A DNA stretch of 47,097 bases from CAXSDR01 sp964236445 (GTDB lineage Bacteria > Actinomycetota > Actinomycetes > Motilibacterales > Motilibacteraceae): contig CAXSDR010000016.1 in assembly GCA_964236445.1 (NCBI GenBank), positions 1 through 47,097 of the forward strand. Reading direction: 5' to 3'. How positions within the stretch are numbered: the stretch's first letter is position 1; each line of letters opens with the position of its first letter. A model generated the notes under the pieces. It did not search any database. It saw only the letters and a list, made by a program, of their open reading frames with translations, and had not been told where the DNA came from. Both the position numbers and the translations under genes were made by a program. Positions 35,521 through 43,667 of this stretch are shown here, one piece after another.

Positions 35521-36102
35521 GTGGGCGTCAGCCTCAGCAAGGGCGGCAACGTCTCCTTGACCAAGGAGGCCGGTTCCGCAGGTCTCACCGCAGTTCTCGT
35601 GGGGCTCGGATGGGACGCGCGGTCGACGACCGGCACCGACTTCGATCTCGACGCGTCGGCGATCATGTGCGGCGCCGACGGGAAGGTCGTCGACGACCAG
35701 CACTTCGTCTTCTTCAACAACCTCAAGAGCCCCGAGGGCTCGGTGGAGCACACCGGCGACAACAAGACCGGTGAGGGCGAGGGCGACGACGAGGCCATCA
35801 AGGTCGCCGTGGCGACCGTCCCCGCCAACGTCGAGAAGATCGCTTTCCCGGTCTCGATCTATGACGCCGACACGCGCTCGCAGAGCTTCGGGCAGGTCCG
35901 CAACGCCTACATCCGCGTGGTCAACCAGGCCAACGGCACCGAGCTCGCGCGCTACGACCTCAGCGAGGACGCCTCGACCGAGACGGCCATGGTCTTCGGA
36001 GAGCTCTATCGCAGCGGCGCCGAGTGGAAGTTCCGCGCGGTCGGTCAGGGTTATGCCTCGGGCCTGCGCGGCATCGCCCAGGACTTCGGGGTCGGCGTCT
36101 GA
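35521..36102 (+). CDS. terD: TerD family protein (calcium-binding stress protein)
   Basis: 193 residues, the standard TerD length. It begins VGVSLSKGGNVSLTKEAGSA, then LVGLGWDARSTTGTDFDLDA, a Ca2+-binding acidic loop region (DDQHFVFFNNLKSPEGSVEH, GDNKTGEGEGDDEAI), VSIYDADTRSQSFGQVRNAY and FRAVGQGYASGLRGIAQDFG. TerD proteins bind calcium and are linked to tellurite resistance and general stress responses; they are thought to act near the membrane with TerC. GTG 35521 follows GGAGG at a good distance and gives the canonical N-terminus. A hairpin lies between it and the downstream TerC-like gene. Confidence 0.96.
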   Translation: MGVSLSKGGNVSLTKEAGSAGLTAVLVGLGWDARSTTGTDFDLDASAIMCGADGKVVDDQHFVFFNNLKSPEGSVEHTGDNKTGEGEGDDEAIKVAVATVPANVEKIAFPVSIYDADTRSQSFGQVRNAYIRVVNQANGTELARYDLSEDASTETAMVFGELYRSGAEWKFRAVGQGYASGLRGIAQDFGVGV

Positions 36103-36145
36103 GCACCGGCGCGTTCGCTCCGGCTGCCGCCCGCAGCCGCTGACA

Positions 36146-36179
36146 GGCGGCCCGGCCCACCACTTCGGACCGGGCCGCC
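36146..36179 (+). terminator. GC-rich hairpin between terD and the TerC-like gene
   Basis: GGCGGCCCGG (36146-36155) pairs with CCGGGCCGCC (36170-36179), 10 bp with a 14-nt loop, 44 nt after the terD stop. No T-tract follows, so it may be a processing or attenuation point rather than a full stop, since the next gene starts only 38 nt later. Confidence 0.5.
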
Positions 36180-36216
36180 AGCTCCGTGTGACCCTCGATG
36201 AGAGCGGAAGAGTCCT

Positions 36217-37332
36217 GTGCTGCTGAAGACGTTCGGCTGGTCCCTCGGCATCACGGTGGTCGGGCTCGGCGCCGCCCTCGTGCTGGGTGGGCCGAATGCG
36301 TTCGCCCTCGTGCTGATCCTGTCGATCCTCGAGATCTCGCTCTCGTTCGACAACGCGGTCGTCAACGCCAAGGTGCTCGGTCGCATGAGCGCCTTCTGGC
36401 AGAAGATCTTCCTGACGGTCGGCGTCGCCATCGCGGTCTTCGGCATGCGGCTCGTGTTCCCGCTGCTGATCGTGGGCATCACGGCCAAGCTCAACCCCGC
36501 TGACGCGATCTCACTTGCACGCAAGGGTGGCAGCGTCCACGAGGCGGGCACCTATGGCAACCTGCTTCATGCGGCTCATCCGCAGATTGCTGCGTTCGGC
36601 GGCATCTTCCTGCTGATGCTGTTCCTCGACTGGGTGTTCGAGGACCGTGAGAACACCTGGCTGAGCTGGCTCGAGCGGCCGCTGATCCGCATCGGCAAGC
36701 TCGACCAGCTCACCGTCGTGATCGCCGCCATTGCTCTTGTCCTGGCGGCGGAGCTGGCTGCGCCGGCCGACAAGGTCAGCGACGTGCTCCTCGCCGGCAT
36801 CCTCGGCATGGTGACCTACCTGCTCGTCAACGGTCTTGGGGCCTTGTTCGACACCGGTGACACCGACGACACCGACGACGGTGAAGACTCGTCGATTCCT
36901 GCTGCGGTGGGGCTGGTCGGCAAGGCAGGGCTGTTCTCGTTCCTCTATCTCGAGGTGCTCGACGCGTCGTTCTCCTTCGACGGGGTGATCGGTGCCTTCG
37001 CCATCACCAGTGACATCTTCATCATCGCCACGGGACTGGGCATCGGCGCGATGTACATCCGCTCGCTCACGGTCTATCTGGTGCGAGCCGGCACGCTCAA
37101 CGAATACGCGTTCCTCGAGCACGGCGCCCACTGGGCGATCGGTGCGCTTGCCGCGATCCTGCTGGTGAGCATCGGCCACGAGGTCAGCGAGATCATCACG
37201 GGCCTCGTCGGAGTCGCCTTCATCGGCGCAGCGCTGTTCTCCTCCGTGCGGCGCAACCGACGCGAAGCCAGCGAGGCGACCCGCCTCGACCTCCCCGAGC
37301 AGACACCCACGTCTCAGCACACCAACTTCTGA
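36217..37332 (+). CDS. TerC-like DUF475 integral membrane protein
   Basis: 371 residues with about nine hydrophobic helices. Both halves carry the acidic TerC-type motif: LEISLSFDNAVVNAKVLG near residue 45 and EVLDASFSFDGVIGAFAIT near residue 248. In this superfamily those acidic residues are thought to handle metal ions. The extended length and the loop FEDRENTWLSWLERP match DUF475 (PF04332), the TerC relative common in actinobacterial Ter loci. GTG 36217 is supported by GGAAGAG just upstream. Its place between two TerD-fold genes supports joint function as a membrane metal-sensing complex; manganese or calcium handling is the leading possibility but unproven. Confidence 0.93.
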   Translation: MLLKTFGWSLGITVVGLGAALVLGGPNAFALVLILSILEISLSFDNAVVNAKVLGRMSAFWQKIFLTVGVAIAVFGMRLVFPLLIVGITAKLNPADAISLARKGGSVHEAGTYGNLLHAAHPQIAAFGGIFLLMLFLDWVFEDRENTWLSWLERPLIRIGKLDQLTVVIAAIALVLAAELAAPADKVSDVLLAGILGMVTYLLVNGLGALFDTGDTDDTDDGEDSSIPAAVGLVGKAGLFSFLYLEVLDASFSFDGVIGAFAITSDIFIIATGLGIGAMYIRSLTVYLVRAGTLNEYAFLEHGAHWAIGALAAILLVSIGHEVSEIITGLVGVAFIGAALFSSVRRNRREASEATRLDLPEQTPTSQHTNF

Positions 37333-37350
37333 AGAGAGAGCCGGCGTCAG

Positions 37351-38052
37351 ATGGCGATCGATTATACGAAGTCCAGTTCAGGTGAAGAGCCGACGTCGAC
37401 TTCCTCGGCACGTTCCGGGTCAGGCGTGTCCCTGAGCAAGGTGACGCTCACCAAGTCGTCCCCGACCGTGTCGCTGGCCAAGTCGTCCCTCGGCGGCATC
37501 CTGCGCGTGAACCTCAACTGGAGCGCGCGGCCCGCGGGTGCGTCGTCCGGCGGCGGGTTCCTCAAGAAGCTGCGCGGATCACCGGCCATCGACCTCGACC
37601 TCGCCTGCCTCTACGAGCTCGACGAGGGCAAAGGTGTCGTCCAGGCCCTCGGCGGGTCGTTCGGGGTGGAGCTGACCGACTCCACCAAGCCGGTCATCAA
37701 GCTCGACGGGGACGACCGTTCGGGCAGCAACACCGGCGGCGAGAACCTGCTGATCGACCTGGGTCAGCTCGCGCACATCAAGCGCATCCTCGTCTTCACC
37801 TTCATCTACGAAGGCGTCGCCAACTGGGCGGCTGCCGACGCGGTCGTCACCCTGCACCAGCCCGACGGTCCGCAGATCGAGGTACGCCTCGACGAGCACG
37901 ACCCGTCGTCGAGGTTCTGCGCCATCGCCCTGCTCGAGAACGTCGGCGGCTCGCTGTCGGTGCGCCGTGAGGTCCGCTACATTCAGGGCTCGCAGCGGGC
38001 GATGGACGAGGCCTACGGCTGGGGTCTGGCGTGGGCGCCGGGGCGCAAGTGA
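37351..38052 (+). CDS. TerD-fold protein, TerA-like
   Basis: 233 residues. A low-complexity, Ser/Thr-rich N-terminus (KSSSGEEPTSTSSARSGSGV, then SLSKVTLTKSSPTVSLAKSS) precedes a TerD-type domain: LRVNLNWSA, DLDLACLYELDEGKGVVQAL, GGENLLIDLGQLAHIKRILV and LHQPDGPQIEVRLDE. This divergent form resembles TerA/YceC-type paralogs rather than classical TerD. Starting 18 nt after the TerC-like gene, it is probably in the same transcript. The stop overlaps the start of the VOC gene (GTGA). The repetitive Ser-rich head could be a flexible linker. Confidence 0.88.
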   Translation: MAIDYTKSSSGEEPTSTSSARSGSGVSLSKVTLTKSSPTVSLAKSSLGGILRVNLNWSARPAGASSGGGFLKKLRGSPAIDLDLACLYELDEGKGVVQALGGSFGVELTDSTKPVIKLDGDDRSGSNTGGENLLIDLGQLAHIKRILVFTFIYEGVANWAAADAVVTLHQPDGPQIEVRLDEHDPSSRFCAIALLENVGGSLSVRREVRYIQGSQRAMDEAYGWGLAWAPGRK

Positions 38053-38444
38053 GCGCTGGCGGTGAGGAGCCCGTGACGATCGCACCGTGGCTGTCGGTGG
38101 CCGACGCGACGTTGGGGCTCGCGTTCTACGTCGCCGCGTTCGGCGCCGAGGAGCTTTCTCGCCTCGCTGACGACGGCGTCATCCAGGTGGCGCAGCTCGC
38201 GATCTCCGGTGCCCCGTTCTGGATCCAGCGGGAGCCCGACGGCACGCCTCACGCGCTCGGTGGCAGGTCCCCCGTGCGGTTGCTGCTGAGCGTCACCGAT
38301 CCCGACGCGTGCTTCGCCCGCGCTGTGGGCGCCGGTGCCACCGAAGTGTCGCCGGTCATCGAGGAGCACGGGTGGCGCGTGGGTCGCGTCGCCGACCCGT
38401 CGGGTCACCACTGGGAGATCGCCCGCCGGCTCGAGGACTCTTGA
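38049..38444 (+). CDS. VOC (glyoxalase/bleomycin-resistance) fold protein
   Basis: 131 residues. The pattern IAPWLSVADATLGLAFYVAA for the first strand-helix, then AELSR..DDGVIQVAQLAISG, a central LLLSVTDPDACFARAVGAGA and the end WRVGRVADPSGHHWEIARRL are typical of single-domain VOC proteins of the PhnB-like group. The Glu in the final HWEI is a likely metal ligand. Substrate unknown. GTG 38049 overlaps the stop of the TerA-like gene, so it appears coupled to the Ter genes; a second GTG at 38073 is possible. Whether it belongs functionally to the Ter system or is a hitchhiker is open. Confidence 0.88.
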   Translation: MSAGGEEPVTIAPWLSVADATLGLAFYVAAFGAEELSRLADDGVIQVAQLAISGAPFWIQREPDGTPHALGGRSPVRLLLSVTDPDACFARAVGAGATEVSPVIEEHGWRVGRVADPSGHHWEIARRLEDS

Positions 38445-38597
38445 GCTGGGAGCTCGTGCGATCGGTGCCGGGCACCGGCCCCCCACCTGCTCCGTCGGGG
38501 CGGGCCACCGGTCGCACGGAACCTGGTTGCCTACGTGCTCGACCGGGCCGCCCAGCTTGACGCCAGCGAGGCGGATCTCGAAGAAACCGGCCAGTCT

Positions 38598-38637
38598 GTG
38601 CCTGCCCGTGCCTGCCCGTGCCTGCTCGTGCCTGCCC
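38598..38637 (+). repeat. four tandem copies of a 10-bp unit
   Basis: GTGCCTGCCC is repeated four times (third copy GTGCCTGCTC) in the 224-nt gap between the VOC and rhodanese genes, 31 nt before the start at 38669. It is likely slippage-prone. The rest of the gap shows nothing recognisable. Confidence 0.85.
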
Positions 38638-38668
38638 GACCGCCACAGCCACGAAGGGGATCGACCCT

Positions 38669-39265
38669 GTGACCACCCCCACCATCGACGTCGCCACGCT
38701 GCTCGCCCGTCTCGCCGCGCAGGAGACGCTCACGGTCGTGGACGTGCGCACCGCCGAGCAATATGAGTCCGTCCACATCGCCGGCGCTGTGAACGTCCCG
38801 CTCGACATGCTGACGCAGCACGCCGACGAGGTCGCCAGGCACTTCGCCGGGCACCCCGACGGCAGCGTGGTGCTTGTCTGCCAGTCAGGCACCCGTTCCG
38901 AGCAGGCCCGTCAGCACCTCGCCGCAACCGGCCTGCCGAGCCTGCCCGTGCTCGCCGGCGGCACCAGCGCCTATCTCGCTGCGGGCGGCGAGGCAGTGCG
39001 AGGCCGCGACCGCTGGGCACTCGAGCGCCAGGTCCGCCTCGTCGCGGGCAGCATCGTCGCCGCCAGCACACTGGCGAGTGTGCGCTGGCCCAGGGCCCGG
39101 TTCCTCGCCGGCGCCATCGGCACCGGCCTGACCGTCGCCGCGCTCACCGACACCTGTGTCATGGGCCGCGCTCTCTGCGCGCTGCCCTACAACCGGGGCC
39201 CGCGCCGCACCGCCGATCACACCGTCGCCCAGCTGCAGCGGCCGCCGCTGGGCTCAGCTGCTTAG
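38669..39265 (+). CDS. rhodanese-domain protein with C-terminal DUF2892 membrane region
   Basis: 198 residues. Rhodanese part: LTVVDVRTAEQYESVHIAGA, then the active-site loop VCQSGTRSEQA with catalytic Cys near residue 72, then LAGGTSAYLAAG. The C-terminal 65 residues have two hydrophobic segments (RLVAGSIVAASTLASV, FLAGAIGTGLTVAALT) and the ending CVMGRALCALPYN, matching DUF2892, as in YgaP-type membrane sulfurtransferases. It likely transfers sulfane sulfur at the membrane inner face. GTG 38669 has AAGGGGA 8 nt upstream. The end overlaps the convergent STAS gene by 12 nt. Confidence 0.93.
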   Translation: MTTPTIDVATLLARLAAQETLTVVDVRTAEQYESVHIAGAVNVPLDMLTQHADEVARHFAGHPDGSVVLVCQSGTRSEQARQHLAATGLPSLPVLAGGTSAYLAAGGEAVRGRDRWALERQVRLVAGSIVAASTLASVRWPRARFLAGAIGTGLTVAALTDTCVMGRALCALPYNRGPRRTADHTVAQLQRPPLGSAA

Positions 39266-39595
39266 CGCGATATCGCGTCGCGCATGCACGGTGATCGCCT
39301 TGTCGAGCGAGCTGGTGTGCAGCGAGTCGAGACCGCCCGACTCGCAGCACACGAGGGCAAAGCTGCCGTGCAGTGCCTTGATGCGCCGGGCGGAGGAGAT
39401 CAGCACCGACAGGGCCGCGTCCTCGATGTCGAGGGCGCCCACCAGGTCGACGACGACGCGCGGTTCGCCGCTCAACGCCGCGATAGCGAAGACCTCGCGC
39501 TGCACCGCTTCGGCGTCATCGCGCCCGAAGCACGTGGTGAGGACTTCGATGACATAGGTGCCCGACAACGGATCACTGGTCGTGGTGACAGTCAC
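39254..39595 (-). CDS. STAS-domain protein (anti-sigma factor antagonist type)
   Basis: 113 residues. The central region RVVVDLVGALDIEDAALSVL followed by ISSARRIKALHGSFALVC has the STAS fold pattern, where a Ser/Thr after the 'D' in the DxxDS-type loop is normally phosphorylated. Here the loop reads DIEDAAL, lacking an obvious phosphorylatable Ser at the usual place, so regulation may differ. Such proteins sequester anti-sigma kinases in stress pathways. GTG 39595 with upstream GGAG was chosen. It lies downstream of the TerD-VWA gene in the same orientation (72-nt gap), so possible co-transcription would tie it to the Ter system. Confidence 0.8.
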   Translation of the reverse strand: MTVTTTSDPLSGTYVIEVLTTCFGRDDAEAVQREVFAIAALSGEPRVVVDLVGALDIEDAALSVLISSARRIKALHGSFALVCCESGGLDSLHTSSLDKAITVHARRDIALSS

Positions 39596-39667
39596 GAGGC
39601 TCCGTACGAAGGGTTGGCAGACCACGAGGGGGACGCCTCCAACGATGAGGCGTACGACGCCCGCTGT

Positions 39668-41023
39668 CTAGCGGTTCTCGCTCAAGAGGCCCTTCTGCCG
39701 TGCCTGCGTGAGCCAGGACGGGTATTCCGTCATCAACAGGTCGAACAGCTGGTCGTCGCTGAGGTTGCCAGGGTCGGACACGGCGAAGAAGTCGGCGTTG
39801 TCGAGATAGCGACCCGGCATGTCGTCGAGCTCCTCGAGGAACTGGAACGCGCGGGCACCACCCACCGGAGCCGGTCCGCTCTTGGCGAGGTCGACCGACT
39901 TCGAGGAACGCCCGATGGCCATGAACTGCCAGAACAGCGGCTCGTAGGAGCTCGAGACGACCTGCGCGCGTGCACCCTGCTCGTCGAAGGTGGCGCCGTC
40001 GGTCACGAACATGACATAGACCGGCATGCCCTTCAGTGGCGCACTGCGCGGCGCCGACGAGCCGAAGTAGTGCTCGCGGATGAGCGCCATCGCCTTTCCG
40101 TAGTAGGTCGAGGGCTCCAGCCCGTATCTCTTCAGCGCCTCCGGCACGTAGGTCGCGTAGCCGTCGAGATCCATCGCGCCGGCCTGGTGGGCGTTGGCGC
40201 CGAAGAGGAAGCAGTCGATCGAGGCGTCGTCGTCGAACCGCATGCCGAGCGCGAGGACGCGCTCGGCCAGCTCCTGGATCGCCCCGCGTCGATAGAGCGC
40301 GGCCATCGAGCCGGAGATGTCGAGGCAGAGCGCGACGCGGGCCGTGTGCTCACCGAGGCCTTTCTTCTCCAACGACACCGCGGCACGTTTCGTGAGATCG
40401 AGCAGCTTGCGGTCGCCCTTGCTCTCGAGCTTCTTCTCGAGGTCGACCAGCTTCTGCTTCTTCAGCGAGACCGCGGGAGCAACCGGCACCGAGGGCGCGG
40501 CGGGGGTCTCGTCGACGGAGATGCCGAAGTCGGTGGCGAGCCCGGCGAGGCCCGAGGCGTAGCCCTGGCCCACCGCGCGCACTTTCCATGCCCCGGCCCG
40601 GCGATAGAGCTCACCGAACACGAATGCCGTCTCCGTCGTGGCGTCCGCGATGTCGAAGCGGGCGAGCTCCGCGCCGCTGCCGCCATCGAGGACCTGCAGC
40701 GAGAGGCCGGGCACCTGCCCGAACGTCCCACCGTCGGCCGAGGCCGCGACCACGATGCGCTCGATGGCGCTCTCGAGCCGGGCCACGTCCACCGCGAGGG
40801 TGTCGCTGCTCTGCATGCCGGTCTGCTTGCCCACGTGGCGCACCGCACCCGAAGCGTGCGTGGGCTGGTTGTAGAAGACGAAGTCGGCGTCGGAGCGGAC
40901 CCTGCCCGACCCGGTGAGCAGCAGCACCGACGCATCCACGTCCGGGACCCCCGGACCGGGACGCCAGGCCACGACGACGCGCACGTCTGTGGCCGGCAGC
41001 GGGACGTTGGAACCCTTGGACAT
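39668..41023 (-). CDS. TerD domain-VWA domain fusion protein (TerF-like)
   Basis: 451 residues. Residues 1-170 are a TerD domain (VVVAWRPGPGVPDVDASVLL, FVFYNQPTHASGAVRH, FGELYRRAGAWKVRAVGQGY). A charged linker (LKKQKLVDLEKKLESKGDRK) leads to a von Willebrand A domain from about 225, with the MIDAS motif CLDISGSMAALY and VMFVTDGATFDEQ. VWA domains of this kind bind metal ions and assemble complexes, and TerD-VWA fusions occur in Ter loci. ATG 41023 gives a good start although GAGG is 11 nt away; ATG 41032 is alternative. It is divergent from the biosynthetic operon (119-nt gap with a CCCGAC-A-GTCGGG dyad at 41111-41123). Confidence 0.93.
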   Translation of the reverse strand: MSKGSNVPLPATDVRVVVAWRPGPGVPDVDASVLLLTGSGRVRSDADFVFYNQPTHASGAVRHVGKQTGMQSSDTLAVDVARLESAIERIVVAASADGGTFGQVPGLSLQVLDGGSGAELARFDIADATTETAFVFGELYRRAGAWKVRAVGQGYASGLAGLATDFGISVDETPAAPSVPVAPAVSLKKQKLVDLEKKLESKGDRKLLDLTKRAAVSLEKKGLGEHTARVALCLDISGSMAALYRRGAIQELAERVLALGMRFDDDASIDCFLFGANAHQAGAMDLDGYATYVPEALKRYGLEPSTYYGKAMALIREHYFGSSAPRSAPLKGMPVYVMFVTDGATFDEQGARAQVVSSSYEPLFWQFMAIGRSSKSVDLAKSGPAPVGGARAFQFLEELDDMPGRYLDNADFFAVSDPGNLSDDQLFDLLMTEYPSWLTQARQKGLLSENR

Positions 41024-41142
41024 CGTCGTCATGACCTCAGCCTGCCAGCGTTCGACGATAGTTGTCGCCCGGGGTTGCCGAGGGCCGCTACCGTCGTGAC
41101 CGGTGCCGATCCCGACAGTCGGGTCGCGCGTGAGGGGGAGCG

Positions 41143-42309
41143 GTGAAGCACTTCGAGCATCTGGGCGAGGAGGCGCTCGAGCGCCTGTTCTTCCACCAGC
41201 CGCAGCCCCTGTCACGGGACGGCAAGCTCGAGACCCTGTCGATGGCCCTCGGTGCCACGCTCTATCTGCCGGCCGACCGCCCCGCGCTCGCCGACGATCT
41301 CGTCCGGCGCGCCGCCCAGGGCGTCATGAGCGCAGTCGTGTGCCTCGAGGACTCGATAGCCGACGCGGCGGTTCCGCAGGCGCAGCGCAACGCCGTCACC
41401 CACCTGCGGGCCTACGCCCGTGGCGGCCTGGCCGACGCACCGATGGTCTTCGTGCGCGTACGCCATCCCGACCAGGTCGGCGAGATCGTGTCGGCGCTCG
41501 GCGACGACGCCGGCGTGCTCACGGGCTTCGTGCTCCCGAAGTTCACCGACAGCAGGGGCGCCGACTACCTCGACCAGATCGCGCTCGCCTCGCTGACGAG
41601 CGGCACGCGGCTGCTCGCGATGCCGGTGCTCGAGTCGCCGGAGGTCATCCACCGCGAGACCCGCACCGAGACCCTTGTCGGCATCGCCCAGCTGCTCGCC
41701 AAGCACCGCGAACGCGTCCTCGCCGTGCGCATCGGGGCCACCGACCTGTGCGGCACCTACGGCATCCGTCGCACGCGTGACCTCACCATCTGGGACGTCA
41801 TCCCGGTCGCGCAGGTTATCGCAGACATCGTCAACATCCTCGGCCGTGACGACGACTCGGGGTTCTGCATCACCGGCCCCGTGTGGGAATACTTCAGCAG
41901 CAGCGAGCGGCTCTTCAAGCCGCAGCTGCGCGAGACGCCCTTCCAGGAGCACGATGCGCGCGGTCTGCGCCAGCACCTGCTGACCCGCGACGCAGACGCG
42001 CTCATCCGCGAGATCGTGCTCGACCGCGCCAACGGGCTCACCGGCAAGACGGTCATCCATCCGACTCACGTCCCGATCGTGCACGCGCTCTCGGTCGTGA
42101 CGCACGAGGAATACGAGGACGCGAGCGACGTCGTCGCCGAGGACATGGTCGGTGGCGGCGTCAAGGCCTCGGGCTACCGCAACAAGATGAACGAATCGAA
42201 GCCACACAGTCGCTGGGCGCGTCGCACCCTGCTGCGAGCCCGTGTCTTCGGTGTCGCAGCGCCCGACGTGACCCTGGTCGACCTCCTGGCAGCCGGCGTC
42301 GACGCGTGA
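41143..42309 (+). CDS. HpcH/HpaI-CitE-like C-C lyase of the Ter biosynthetic operon
   Basis: 388 residues. The TIM-barrel motifs of the citrate-lyase-beta/HpcH group are visible: LYLPADRPALADDLVRRAAQ, VVCLEDSIADAAVPQAQRNA (metal-binding Glu-Asp), VFVRVRHPDQV, GFVLPKFTDSRGADYL, LAVRIGATDLCGTYGIRRTR and GKTVIHPTHVPIVHAL. Family members make or break C-C bonds with acyl-CoA or keto-acid substrates and Mg2+. In Ter loci this enzyme accompanies two PRTases and a phosphatase and is thought to help assemble a nucleoside-like metabolite. GTG 41143 has GAGGGGGAG just upstream. Its stop overlaps the next start (GTGA). Confidence 0.93.
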   Translation: MKHFEHLGEEALERLFFHQPQPLSRDGKLETLSMALGATLYLPADRPALADDLVRRAAQGVMSAVVCLEDSIADAAVPQAQRNAVTHLRAYARGGLADAPMVFVRVRHPDQVGEIVSALGDDAGVLTGFVLPKFTDSRGADYLDQIALASLTSGTRLLAMPVLESPEVIHRETRTETLVGIAQLLAKHRERVLAVRIGATDLCGTYGIRRTRDLTIWDVIPVAQVIADIVNILGRDDDSGFCITGPVWEYFSSSERLFKPQLRETPFQEHDARGLRQHLLTRDADALIREIVLDRANGLTGKTVIHPTHVPIVHALSVVTHEEYEDASDVVAEDMVGGGVKASGYRNKMNESKPHSRWARRTLLRARVFGVAAPDVTLVDLLAAGVDA

Positions 42310-43667
42310 GCCCCCGCTCCGCCAGGGTCGCCGCCCCTCCCGGCTGGACCGGTCAGTGGGTTGCCGAGCGCCTCGGCGTACGCCTTGTCACCGACCTCCG
42401 TCAGGGGGCCGACGTCGCCCCGACGCCGACCCAGCTGACCGACCTGCTCGGACTGGCCCTACGCCGCAACCCCCGACGCGCCCATTTGCTGGTGTCCACC
42501 GTGCTGGGAAAGCACGTGCCCGCCGACCCCCGTGAGGTCCATGGCGCCGGGCTCAGGCTCGGTGCCCGGGTCGCAGCGGTGCTGAGCGGGGCGGGTGCGT
42601 CCTGCCCGCCCGGCACGCTGGTCCTGGGCTACGCCGAGACGGCCACCGGCCTGGGGGGCAGCGTCGCCGCGGCCCTCGATGCCGCCTACCTGCACTCGAC
42701 CCGGCGTGAGGTGCCCGGCGTGCCTGCAGTGGCGGGCTTCGAGGAGGAGCACTCCCACGCCACGAGCCATCGGTTGCTGCCGGGGGACGCGTCGCTGCTC
42801 GCCCGGCCGGCGCCGCTCGTGCTGGTCGACGACGAGCTCTCGACCGGACGCACGGCGCTCAACACCATCGCGAGCCTGCACGCGCTGTTCCCGAGGGAGA
42901 CCTATGTCGTTGCAGCGCTCGTCGACCTGCGCGGTGGCGAGGACGTCGCGCGGTTCGGGCAGACCGCCGAGCAGTTGCACACCTCGATAGAGGTGGTGTC
43001 GCTGGTGCGCGGCAGTGTCGAGCTGCCGCCCGACGTCCTGGCCGTCGGGGCAGAGCTGGTGGAGGCGATCGGGTCACCGTCCGCCACACCGGTGCGTCCG
43101 GGCGCCCACGCGGTGCCCGTCGACGTGGGCTGGCCCGTGCAGCTTCCCGAGTCGGGCCGCCACGGGCTGCTTCCCGCGCAGCGGCTGTCGCTCGACGACC
43201 TCATGGCGGCGATGGGCCAGCGGCTGGCCGGCGCACTCGCCCGCCTGGGGCTCGGCGGTGAGGCGTGGGTCCTCGTGCTGGGCACCGAGGAACTCATGGA
43301 GGCGCCGTTGCGCCTCGCGCTGGCGCTGGCGCAGCGACCCGATGCACCGACGGTGCGGTTCTCCACGACGACCCGCTCGCCCGTGGTCGCGGTCGACGAC
43401 CCGACCTACGCCATCCGCACCGTGCTCCGCTTCCCGGCGCACGACGGCGAGACGGGCGACCGGTTCGCCTACAACGTCGTCCCGTCTGCCGGGGAGCCGC
43501 CGTGGGACGCCATCGTCATCGTGGTCGACACCGTGTCGGTGCCGGACGCGCTGCAGGCCCCCGGCGGACTGCTCGAAGCGGTCGGTGCAGCGACGCCGCA
43601 CCTGTTGCTCGTGACGCTGCCTGTCGCGCCCGTGCTCGTCGCGACCCGCGCCGCGAAGTCGTCGTGA
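42306..43667 (+). CDS. phosphoribosyltransferase with C-terminal TRSP domain (Ter operon)
   Basis: 453 residues. The PRPP-binding signature VLVDDELSTGRTALNTI sits near residues 175-191, preceded by LVLGYAETATGLGGSVAAAL, as in orotate PRTase-like enzymes. The region after about 255 (GRHGLLPAQRLSLDDLMAAM onward) corresponds to the TRSP domain that characterises Ter-associated PRTases; WVLVLGTEELMEAPLRLALA and VRFSTTTRSPVVAVDDPTYA are its notable segments. It is expected to attach a base-like group to ribose 5-phosphate from PRPP. GTG 42306 overlaps the lyase stop, and its own stop overlaps the next start, so all are coupled. Confidence 0.92.
   Translation: MSPRSARVAAPPGWTGQWVAERLGVRLVTDLRQGADVAPTPTQLTDLLGLALRRNPRRAHLLVSTVLGKHVPADPREVHGAGLRLGARVAAVLSGAGASCPPGTLVLGYAETATGLGGSVAAALDAAYLHSTRREVPGVPAVAGFEEEHSHATSHRLLPGDASLLARPAPLVLVDDELSTGRTALNTIASLHALFPRETYVVAALVDLRGGEDVARFGQTAEQLHTSIEVVSLVRGSVELPPDVLAVGAELVEAIGSPSATPVRPGAHAVPVDVGWPVQLPESGRHGLLPAQRLSLDDLMAAMGQRLAGALARLGLGGEAWVLVLGTEELMEAPLRLALALAQRPDAPTVRFSTTTRSPVVAVDDPTYAIRTVLRFPAHDGETGDRFAYNVVPSAGEPPWDAIVIVVDTVSVPDALQAPGGLLEAVGAATPHLLLVTLPVAPVLVATRAAKSS

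Noticed and set aside
38598..38637. CRISPR-like repeat array
   Set aside because: The 10-bp units are directly adjacent with no spacers, and no cas genes are present.
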